NCBI GenBank assembly: GCA_900100475.1
Contig: FMTU01000008.1
Span: forward strand, 67,984-131,983
DNA: 64,000 nt
Direction of reading: 5' to 3'
Source: Sphingobium faniae
GTDB lineage: Bacteria; Pseudomonadota; Alphaproteobacteria; Sphingomonadales; Sphingomonadaceae
The notes beneath the pieces are model-generated. The model saw only the letters and a program-made list of their open reading frames with translations. It was not told the DNA's origin and did not search any database. The position numbers were made by a program, and so were the translations under genes. This document shows, piece after piece, positions 57,597 through 64,000 of the stretch (positions are counted from its first letter, which is position 1; each line of letters begins with the position of its first letter).

Positions 57597-57680
57597 TCAG
57601 GCGAAAAGCACCGAGTAGAAAGTGACGAGCTGGGCGCTGACCGCGACTACCAGCGCAACGCCATGAAATGCGTGACGCAT
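57597..57680 (-). CDS. 27-residue predicted membrane peptide
   Basis: Open frame reading MRHAFHGVALVVAVSAQLVT and ending FYSVLFA, nearly all of it one hydrophobic helix. AAGGA lies seven bases before the ATG, a good -35/-10 pair is upstream, and the bidirectional terminator follows, so it has all signs of an independent tiny gene. I do not recognise a family. It may be an inner-membrane regulatory peptide or a toxin-like peptide; neither is shown. Confidence 0.55.
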   Translation of the reverse strand: MRHAFHGVALVVAVSAQLVTFYSVLFA

Positions 57681-57704
57681 ATTATATTCCTTCGTTTATC
57701 TTGT

Positions 57705-57734
57705 GTTATAAGGCCCCGTACGGGCCGATGTCAC
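57705..57734 (-). promoter_or_regulatory. Promoter with palindrome in spacer for the 27-residue peptide
   Basis: Read on the minus strand: -35 GTGACA (57734-57729), 18-base spacer, -10 TATAAC (57710-57705), each 5 of 6 to consensus. The spacer contains the palindrome GGCCC-CGTAC-GGGCC (57712-57726), well placed for a repressor. Confidence 0.55.
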
Positions 57735-57823
57735 GCCTATGCCTTCGTCATGACATTGTCACAATCGCAAAGGGCGCCTTCGCAGTTGCAGCAAATGCAA
57801 CAGCCTGTTGCGCGACGGTTACC

Positions 57824-58024
57824 CTCGGCGGTCTGCACCTTGGCGATGTCGACGGGGAAGTAGCCGATCGGACAGGTTTTGAACTTGCGCTTTGGCTTCT
57901 TGTCACCAGCAATTTCGGGCAACCGGCTGATGTCGTGCCGTTGCAGACAGCGATGCAGGGATGAGCGCGTCAGGTGCGGGATTGCCTTTGTCGTGCGGGC
58001 GCTCCCCTGTAAAATCTGTCCCAT
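57824..58024 (-). pseudogene. IS481-type transposase relic
   Basis: The frame starting at 58024 reads MGQILQGSARTTKAI, a typical IS481 transposase N-terminus, then jumps to PHLTRSSLHRCLQRHDISRL, CPIGYFPVDIAKVQTAEG, which in intact relatives lies some 85 residues later. Homology stops near 57824, before most of the DDE catalytic core. It is thus internally deleted and truncated. No terminal inverted repeats could be confirmed. It separates the psp locus from the catabolic-looking minus-strand genes. The stretch 57735-57823 shows no other gene. Confidence 0.78.
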
Positions 58025-58096
58025 AGTGCATCCTTCCAGGCTTGCGTCGATGATGCACCATCAAATGACGGGACCAAACACGGGGCCAATCGACAG

Positions 58097-59236
58097 TCAG
58101 ACGAGGTATGTCGGTGGATCGAACAAGATGGCGGGACTTGCATCGCCGACATCCATCAGTCCCGTATAGCCCATCGTAATATCCAGTTCGTTGCGAATGC
58201 AGGTCAGCGCTCGCGCCACCCCCGCCTCACCGCCCGCCGCCAGTCCATAAAGATGCGCGCGACCGAGCAGGCACGCCTTGGCGCCCCGTGCGAGCGCCTT
58301 CAGCACATCCTGCCCGCTCCTCACCCCGCCATCCATGAAGATTTCGCCGCGATCAGCCACCGCCTCGACGATGCGGGGCAATATGGAAATGCTGGAAACC
58401 GTCTCATCAAGGCAATTGCCGCCGTGATTGGAGACGCTGATGGCGTCCGCACCGGCATCGAATGCCAACCGCGCATCATCGGGGTCCAGAATGCCCTTGA
58501 TGACCAGCTTGCCCGGCCAAAGTTTGCGCAGATATTCGATATCGCGCCAGGATGGTGTGCTTTCCAACATGCTCGCCAGCCTGGCGAAATCCACTGTCCG
58601 ATCGAAATTGCCCAAACGAGGTGGTTTTCCGGTCAGACTGCCCAATGTCCAGCGCGGTTTTCGCGCGAAAGCCCATAACATCGCCGGCGACATTCGGGGT
58701 GGTATCGAATCCGTGCCATTACGAATGGAACGGTTCGCTTGTCCGGCTATCGGCCAACTGACGGTAATGATCAGCACCGGCGAGGCGACAGCGACCGCCC
58801 GCTCCACCAGCGAGGCCATCAACCCTTTGTCCTTCAACAGGAATAGCTGGAACCAGACCGGCCCCACAGCCGCAGCGACCTGTTCCAGAGGACAGATCGA
58901 CATGGCCCCCAGGGTGAAGGGGACACCGGCTGCACGCGCCGCACGGGCCGCATCCAGTTCCCCGACCCCGCGGTGCAGAAGGCCGCTCATGCCGGTGGGT
59001 GAAATCACAACAGGCATCGCCGCTGGCTGCCCGACTATGGTGGTCGCCAAATTGCGCGATGACACGTCGCGCACCACGCGCTGACGAAACCGCAAATGCC
59101 CGAAATCGGCGATATTGGCCGCGAGCGTCTTTTCCTCGAAAGCGGCGCCATCATACAGGTCGAAGATCGGCTTCGGCAGAACAGCCCGCGCTTTCGCACG
59201 CAGATCGGCAATATTCGCGCAAGTCAAAAGGGTCAC
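58097..59236 (-). CDS. Divergent FMN-dependent alpha-hydroxy-acid dehydrogenase homolog
   Basis: 379-residue TIM-barrel flavoprotein of the LldD/glycolate oxidase family (VVISPTGMSGLLHRGVGELD, WFQLFLLKDKGLM, VIKGILDPDDARLAFDAGAD, DGGVRSGQDVLKALARGAKA). Aligned by eye to spinach glycolate oxidase, Lys230 (Lys247) and the catalytic base His254 (His271) are kept, but Tyr24 is Leu27, Tyr129 is Phe132, Asp157 is Ser160, Arg164 is Ala167 and Arg257 is Asn274. Both carboxylate-binding arginines are therefore gone, so a normal alpha-hydroxy acid is an unlikely substrate. The GTG start follows AAGGA at seven bases. It ends the TonB receptor - ABM - FMN gene group. Confidence 0.85.
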   Translation of the reverse strand: MTLLTCANIADLRAKARAVLPKPIFDLYDGAAFEEKTLAANIADFGHLRFRQRVVRDVSSRNLATTIVGQPAAMPVVISPTGMSGLLHRGVGELDAARAARAAGVPFTLGAMSICPLEQVAAAVGPVWFQLFLLKDKGLMASLVERAVAVASPVLIITVSWPIAGQANRSIRNGTDSIPPRMSPAMLWAFARKPRWTLGSLTGKPPRLGNFDRTVDFARLASMLESTPSWRDIEYLRKLWPGKLVIKGILDPDDARLAFDAGADAISVSNHGGNCLDETVSSISILPRIVEAVADRGEIFMDGGVRSGQDVLKALARGAKACLLGRAHLYGLAAGGEAGVARALTCIRNELDITMGYTGLMDVGDASPAILFDPPTYLV

Positions 59237-59298
59237 GAGAATATCCTTGGAGAAATTTCGCGTTTGTTACCCCGGATACGGGATGACCGCCGCCCTCC

Positions 59299-59604
59299 TC
59301 AACTGGGAAGCGGGTCCATTTCTTCCATGAAGATATTCTCCAGCTTGGCGCCGCCACCGCCATCCTGTCGCTGCTCGACAAGCTTGGGGTTCTGCGCGAC
59401 CTTCATATTGACAAAGGCCCGCGCATTTTCGATGCTATCCCATTCGAATATCATCATCAATTCCTGAGGGTCCTCTACCCCGCGAAACCGGCGGATGCCA
59501 CGGCACCCCGCTTCCGCGCGAATGTCCATCTGGCCTTCGAAACGGACTTTCCAGGCATCGAAATCGCCATCTTCCAACCTGCGGCGGCTCACCATGAATA
59601 CCAT
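59299..59604 (-). CDS. Dimeric alpha-beta barrel (ABM-like) protein
   Basis: 101 residues beginning MVFMVSRRRLEDGDFDAWKV with CRGIRRFRGVEDPQELMMIF and EWDSIENARAFVN, the pattern of antibiotic-biosynthesis-monooxygenase-like ferredoxin folds. Such proteins act as cofactor-free monooxygenases, isomerases or binding proteins; which applies is unknown. AAGGAG supports the ATG. It lies between the TonB receptor and the FMN enzyme, 62 bases ahead of the latter. Confidence 0.68.
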   Translation of the reverse strand: MVFMVSRRRLEDGDFDAWKVRFEGQMDIRAEAGCRGIRRFRGVEDPQELMMIFEWDSIENARAFVNMKVAQNPKLVEQRQDGGGGAKLENIFMEEMDPLPS

Positions 59605-59688
59605 ATGCGATCTCCTTCACAACGTCTCCGGTAACGGGCCTTCATCGGAAGCGCGCGTCACCGGAGTCATCCAGTTCATATAGCCGTG

Positions 59689-61911
59689 TCAGAATTTGAA
59701 ATTGAACCCTACGCCATATGTACGGGGGGCGGCATAGCTGTACATGTTGCCAACCGCAGAAGCGAAGCCCGCAATGCCATAATGCGTGTTACCCAGATTG
59801 CGTCCGAAAGCCCGGATCCTGAACTGTTCTTCCGCGCCGAATGCATAATAAATCTGCGCATTGATAACGTCGTAAGATGGTTCGACGAAGCTTTGATCCG
59901 GCTCCCAGTAAAAGCCATCATTATAATAATAATTCGCCGACGCGCCAAAAGTACCTGCCCCGATAGGCACTGAGAAATCGGCGCCCAGCGTCAATGTGAA
60001 TTTTGGCGCATGGGGAAGGCGGTTGCCGCTCAGATCGGCTGAACTTTGCGTATTGCCGCCAGCGGGATTGGGCGTGTTGAACGGGCCATCGGGGAAGCTC
60101 TTATAATGCGCGTCCAGCACCGAAACGCCCGCGTTGAATTCCAGATGGCCGAAATCGACCCTGGGCGCCAGCACCGCTTCCACTTCGAACCCCTTCAGCT
60201 TTGCCGCAGCGGCGTTGATGACTTGGCTGGTGCCCGATCCATCGACCGTTCCGAGTTGAATGCCAGAATATTTGTAATGGAAGGCAGCCGCATTGAACCG
60301 CAACAGATGGTCGAATAATTCCGACTTCAGGCCGATTTCAAATGCATCCAGCTTTTCAGGATTGATAGCCGGCGCGCCGATTACGCTGACATTGTAGACA
60401 CCGCTTTTAAAGCCACGATCATAGCGGCCATAAACCATCACATCTTCCGTCAATTTGTGATCGATCGTCAGGCGCCAGCTCGGATTCTTGAAGGTCTTCT
60501 TATTGTCCGTCAGCTCAGTTTCCAGCACTGTGCCAGCGCTTACCGGGTTTCCCGCCAAAGCCGTAACCGTCCCATTCAGGTTGCGTCGGTCGATTGTGTA
60601 CCGAAATCCGCCGGTGATATTGGTCCGGCTGGTCAGCTCATAGGTGGCCTGCGCGAAGGCGGAATAGGATCGCGTATTCTGCTCGCCTTGCAGGTTGCGA
60701 TTAGCCTCTGGAATGACGTCGCTGTAGATAAAGACGTTATTTCCCTGTTGAGCGTCGAAGATGAAAACTCCTGCCGTCCAGTTAAATCGGTCAGCCTTGC
60801 CGGTAAACAGAAATTCCTGCTGAAATGACCGGCTGTAATTGCCCGAAATGACCGGAAGGATCGGGAATGGCGTGCCATCCACGTCCCAGTCATAGACATC
60901 CTTTTCATCACGATAGGCGGTCGTGGACGTTAATGTTCCCCAGTCGAAGCTATGTTCATAGCGAAGGCTGGCCGTCCATGCCGTCAGGTCAAGCGCGGGA
61001 TCATATCGTTCTCCCCGTGAATAATTCGGCCTTTCACCTGGCAATCCATCGAGCAGAATGGAGCCCGGCGCGCCAGTCATTGCAAGCCCCATGTCCGACC
61101 TATCTTTCGTCCAGTCGAATGCCGCCGTCAGAACGTCACTGTCGGACGCTTCCCAGCGGAGCTTGCTGCGGACGGAAATGGAACGCTGACGTTCGATATC
61201 TTTGCCGGTTGTCACATTGCGACCGAACCCGTTCCCCTGATGCACACCGTCGACCGCGATATCCATCGCAACATTCCCGACACCCGTCGTTGCATAGAGG
61301 CTTCCCTCTACGGTGTCGTAGTTCCCGTAACTCAGCTTTCCTTCCACCATCGTATCGACGGAAGGATCTCTGGTCGTGACGCTGATCAAGCCGCCGGTCG
61401 AGTTGCGGCCGAACAATGTGCCTTGTGGCCCTTTCAGCACTTCAACTCGCTGAATGCTGTTAAAGGACAACACATTGCCCGCATTATTTGGATAATAAAC
61501 GCCATCCACATAAAGCGCGACGGGCGCTTCAAGGCCCGGGATCGACGCATATTGCGTACCGATGCCGCGAATATAGGGCGAAAGTGCCTGCGATTGACGC
61601 GAAACCTGCAAACCGGGCGTGCTGACTTCCAGCGCTAGCGTGGACGTAATACCCTTGTTCGCCAACGCGGTCGCCGTGATAGCCGTAACCGCGATCGGCA
61701 CGTCCTGCAGCCGAGCTTCCGAGCGTTGCGCCGTGACAATGATATCTTCCAGTCCGCTGGCGCGCTGGGTCTCCGGCACGGCATCATTCGCCACGGAATC
61801 CACTGCTGAAGTCGTCGCCTCACTCGATTCAGAATTTGCAAAAGCAGGAGCAGCCAGCGCAAGCGCCATGCCGCCCGCCACAACCGTCTCCAATAAGCGG
61901 TGATTTTTCAT
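59689..61911 (-). CDS. TonB-dependent receptor of the accessory cluster
   Basis: 740-residue receptor: signal peptide (ETVVAGGMALALAAPAFA), TonB box region LEDIIVTAQRSEARLQDVPI, plug with YIRGIGTQYASIPG and VEVLKGPQGTLFGRNSTGG, barrel ending GVGFNFKF. AGAGGGA precedes the ATG at 61911; upstream in-frame ATGs are not supported. Base composition is lower in GC than the three other receptors in the window, consistent with acquisition. It leads the group receptor - ABM - FMN enzyme and presumably imports the substrate of the cluster. Confidence 0.92.
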   Translation of the reverse strand: MKNHRLLETVVAGGMALALAAPAFANSESSEATTSAVDSVANDAVPETQRASGLEDIIVTAQRSEARLQDVPIAVTAITATALANKGITSTLALEVSTPGLQVSRQSQALSPYIRGIGTQYASIPGLEAPVALYVDGVYYPNNAGNVLSFNSIQRVEVLKGPQGTLFGRNSTGGLISVTTRDPSVDTMVEGKLSYGNYDTVEGSLYATTGVGNVAMDIAVDGVHQGNGFGRNVTTGKDIERQRSISVRSKLRWEASDSDVLTAAFDWTKDRSDMGLAMTGAPGSILLDGLPGERPNYSRGERYDPALDLTAWTASLRYEHSFDWGTLTSTTAYRDEKDVYDWDVDGTPFPILPVISGNYSRSFQQEFLFTGKADRFNWTAGVFIFDAQQGNNVFIYSDVIPEANRNLQGEQNTRSYSAFAQATYELTSRTNITGGFRYTIDRRNLNGTVTALAGNPVSAGTVLETELTDNKKTFKNPSWRLTIDHKLTEDVMVYGRYDRGFKSGVYNVSVIGAPAINPEKLDAFEIGLKSELFDHLLRFNAAAFHYKYSGIQLGTVDGSGTSQVINAAAAKLKGFEVEAVLAPRVDFGHLEFNAGVSVLDAHYKSFPDGPFNTPNPAGGNTQSSADLSGNRLPHAPKFTLTLGADFSVPIGAGTFGASANYYYNDGFYWEPDQSFVEPSYDVINAQIYYAFGAEEQFRIRAFGRNLGNTHYGIAGFASAVGNMYSYAAPRTYGVGFNFKF

Positions 61912-62342
61912 TATATGATCCCTCTCCCAGGCCATCGAAGCTTGCCGCTCCCTATATGCCCACAGCTTTGTTATCCATGCGGACAACTTTGTCAATCACA
62001 TCATTGACCATTGGAGCAGGGATTGGTGGCTCCGCCATTTTAAATAAAATCTTTATATTACATTTCGTTATATACAGTATCTGTAGACCACGCAGAGGTG
62101 ATGCGGCACGTGAAACACGATAATATTTCGAATTTTTTTGTCCATCTGACCAGTAATTTCCCCCACCGCATGTTGCCGTCACGAATCATCAACGAATGGC
62201 AATGCCTCGCACTGGATCAAAATCGCTCTTCCCGTGCAGGAGTGATGAACCCCAAAATGCCGCACTGTGCGGCCTGTCTATATTCACCCTCTGCGTGGAA
62301 ACGGAACTCCATGAAAGCAAAGCGCTCCGACCTGAACCGGCC
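61912..62342. other. AT-rich regulatory gap with two palindromes
   Basis: 431 bases without a gene, the most AT-rich stretch of the window (62030-62140). Reading toward the receptor, TTGACA (61995-61990) is a possible -35, overlapping the perfect palindrome GACAACTTTGTC (61982-61993); no good -10 was found. A second palindrome, TACAG-TAT-CTGTA, lies at 62073-62085. These are candidate operators for cluster control. Open frames here look random. Confidence 0.4.
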
Positions 62343-62753
62343 TTAGCGATTCCATTGAGCGGCGGCAGCAAGCACCCCTGTGCGCGCGACTTCGGCATCC
62401 TGATGCGACTGGACACCCGAAACACCGATGCCCCCCATGCATTGCCCATCGTAGAGCAATGGCAGCCCCCCCTCCACCGCAACACGCCGCATCGTGACGA
62501 TGGCTGGGCGTTCTGCAACCATCTGCTCCAGGAACCGTGTTTCCACGCCGGTCAAGGCGGCACTTCGCGCCTTTTCTATCGCGCCATCAATGCTACCCAC
62601 ACTCGCGGTGTCCATACGCACCAATGCAAGAAGCCCTCCACCATTATCGACAATGGCCACCGTCACGCGCCATTGCTGCGCCTGTGCATAATTCAGCGCC
62701 GCATCCATTGCGATCCGGCAATCATCGGAACCCAGAACATGCCGTGCATACAT
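62343..62753 (-). CDS. GlcG/HbpS family protein
   Basis: 136-residue protein with the GlcG/HbpS pattern: CRIAMDAALNYAQAQQWRVT, VAIVDNGGGLLALVRMDTAS, ARSAALTG and GGLPLLYDGQCMGGIGVSG, then DAEVARTGVLAA. HbpS binds haem and senses redox; other members occur in catabolic operons without known role. GGAG precedes the ATG. It follows the ferredoxin reductase gene by about 27 bases and is probably co-transcribed. Confidence 0.85.
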   Translation of the reverse strand: MYARHVLGSDDCRIAMDAALNYAQAQQWRVTVAIVDNGGGLLALVRMDTASVGSIDGAIEKARSAALTGVETRFLEQMVAERPAIVTMRRVAVEGGLPLLYDGQCMGGIGVSGVQSHQDAEVARTGVLAAAAQWNR

Positions 62754-62780
62754 GACGTTCTCCGGAAAAGACGGATGCGC

Positions 62781-63803
62781 CTAATGGGCGACGTCCGCTG
62801 TCGTGACGAATGAATCGGCGAAAAATTGCCCCTCCGGCAGGCCGCAATGCGCCGAAAAATCGGACCGCGCCGCATCCACCATGATCGGCGCGCCGCAGGC
62901 AAAGACCTGAACGCCGGACATATCCGGTATATCTTCCATTACTGCCCGATGCACAAAACCAGTGCGACCAACCCAGCCATCCTCTGCGCGCGGGTCTGAT
63001 ATAACAGGAATGAAAGTGAAGCCTGGATAGGTTTCTGCCAACGCTTCCGCTTCATTGCGCAGATAGATGTCCGCTGGTGTCCGCCCGCCCCAATAGAGCG
63101 TGATTTTTCGACCGGTTTCCTTTGGCAGAATATCAAGCAGGATTGACCGGATGGGAGCATAGCCCGTACCGCTGGCGATAAGGATCGCCGGCTTTTCGCT
63201 TTCCCGCAGGAAAAAGGTACCAAGCGGCCCCTCGAACTGCATTTTTTCCCGTGGCTTAAGCCCGGCGAAAAGTCGATCGGTGAACAGGCCGCCCGACATA
63301 TGACGGACGTGGAACTCAAAATCGATCACGCCGCCTGCCTGAGGCGGATTGGCAATCGAATAGCTGCGCCGCACACCGCCCGGAAGCAGCAGGTCGACAT
63401 ATTGCCCGGCCAGAAAACGCAGATTCAGATGCAACGGCAACCGCACATGCAAACGCATCACATCCGGCGCCAGCAATTCGGTCGCCTTGACGATGGCCGG
63501 GGAGACTTCGGGCTGCGGTATGGGCGGCAGTTCATCGACCGCCACCACCACATCCGTCAATGCCTTTGCCTGACACAGCAGGGCATAGCCTTCATCCCTC
63601 TGCTCTTGAGGCAAATAGGCCGGATGAGCATTACCCAGGTCCACGGCGCCTGAAAGAATTTTACCTCGGCAGGAGCAACATGTGCCCATACGACAGCCAT
63701 AGGGGATGTTGAAGCCGGACTTCAGCCCCTGCGTCAAAATGGGTTCGACATCATTGACATCGAACGTGCGGCCGCTCGGTTCCAGCCTTACTTGGAAATT
63801 CAC
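62781..63803 (-). CDS. 2Fe-2S/FAD/NAD(P)H oxidoreductase (ring-hydroxylase reductase type)
   Basis: 340-residue electron-transfer protein. The N-terminal plant-type ferredoxin has Cys37, Cys42, Cys45 and Cys77 (YGCRMGTCCSCRG ... ALLC), the middle FAD domain RRSYSIANPP, and the NAD domain ILIASGTGYAPIRSIL with FACGAPIMVDAA near the end. It resembles reductases of phenol hydroxylases, Rieske oxygenases and the CDP-6-deoxy-glucoseen reductase. The GTG at 63803 has AAGGA nine bases upstream; a TTG at 63812 would add three residues. No oxygenase partner is in the window. Confidence 0.88.
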   Translation of the reverse strand: MNFQVRLEPSGRTFDVNDVEPILTQGLKSGFNIPYGCRMGTCCSCRGKILSGAVDLGNAHPAYLPQEQRDEGYALLCQAKALTDVVVAVDELPPIPQPEVSPAIVKATELLAPDVMRLHVRLPLHLNLRFLAGQYVDLLLPGGVRRSYSIANPPQAGGVIDFEFHVRHMSGGLFTDRLFAGLKPREKMQFEGPLGTFFLRESEKPAILIASGTGYAPIRSILLDILPKETGRKITLYWGGRTPADIYLRNEAEALAETYPGFTFIPVISDPRAEDGWVGRTGFVHRAVMEDIPDMSGVQVFACGAPIMVDAARSDFSAHCGLPEGQFFADSFVTTADVAH

Positions 63804-64000
63804 CGCCTTCAATCCTTTCTACACACATGCGCCATTTCTCGACCTTCTTGGGAGATATGGATCGCGCAGCCATGCGCGCGGCGCAGCAATGACAGCAACA
63901 AGGAAGGCATGCATCCAGGCGTCCCGGCAGCCGGGAGAACTCATATATATGCCGATCCCTATGATGCGTCACAGCCCCCTGGTCGATTTAGTCCACATGG
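63804..64000. other. Leader region at the right edge
   Basis: 197 bases upstream of the reductase start. It should contain the leader and perhaps promoter of the reductase gene. A Cys-rich frame on the minus strand overlaps it but has no homology or ribosome site, so it is not called. Nothing else is seen. Confidence 0.3.

Noticed and set aside
63751..63972. 73-codon Cys-rich frame at the right edge, minus strand
   Set aside because: Overlaps the reductase start, no ribosome site and no recognisable family.

Overview
The window looks like chromosomal DNA of a GC-rich alphaproteobacterium, most probably a sphingomonad (Sphingobium/Sphingomonas relatives). The inference rests on four large TonB-dependent receptors in 64 kb, small alphaproteobacterial families (DUF2093, DUF3297), dciA instead of dnaC, the order mutY / dciA - thiol-disulfide proteins - smc, and an extragenic palindrome at 1471-1547 of a type I recall from sphingomonad genomes. 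I recognise no rRNA, tRNA, CRISPR array or prophage.

From 1 to about 18.2 kb the genes are core housekeeping: gshA (cut by the left edge), rsmE, ubiA, a phospholipase D protein, smc with two DsbA-like proteins and dciA, mutY-nudC, pmbA, an inositol-phosphatase-family enzyme, purD and xseA (whose start codons overlap), DUF2093 and an M23 peptidase. From 18.5 to 29 kb come a TonB receptor, clpB, a frameshifted M28 peptidase, a large M16 protease and a small conserved protein. From 29.2 to 34.2 kb a MarR regulator leads a tightly overlapping efflux operon (FUSC pump, DUF1656, HlyD adaptor, outer-membrane channel), comparable to the AaeXAB aromatic-acid exporter but with its own outer-membrane channel.

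From 34.2 to 57.5 kb there are trhO, pdeM, two more TonB receptors, prolyl aminopeptidase, a GGDEF-EAL-PilZ protein, dnaN, an IalB-like protein, rlmN, a pair of outer-membrane barrel proteins, cfa, small proteins, a pair of CHAP-domain proteins, recF, a lipoprotein, an exported peroxiredoxin and a dienelactone hydrolase. The section ends with a small phage-shock-type locus: a 32-residue membrane peptide and a PspC protein behind a very good sigma-54 promoter with two upstream palindromes.

From 57.5 kb to the end the DNA looks accessory. A deleted IS481-type transposase relic marks the border. Beyond it, all on the minus strand, lie an FMN-dependent LldD-family enzyme that has lost five of its seven canonical catalytic residues, a dimeric alpha-beta-barrel protein, a TonB receptor, a GlcG/HbpS protein and a 2Fe-2S/FAD reductase. 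With uptake, electron transfer and a divergent flavoenzyme together, this is the best candidate here for an undescribed catabolic or tailoring system; its missing partner (perhaps an oxygenase) may lie past the right edge.
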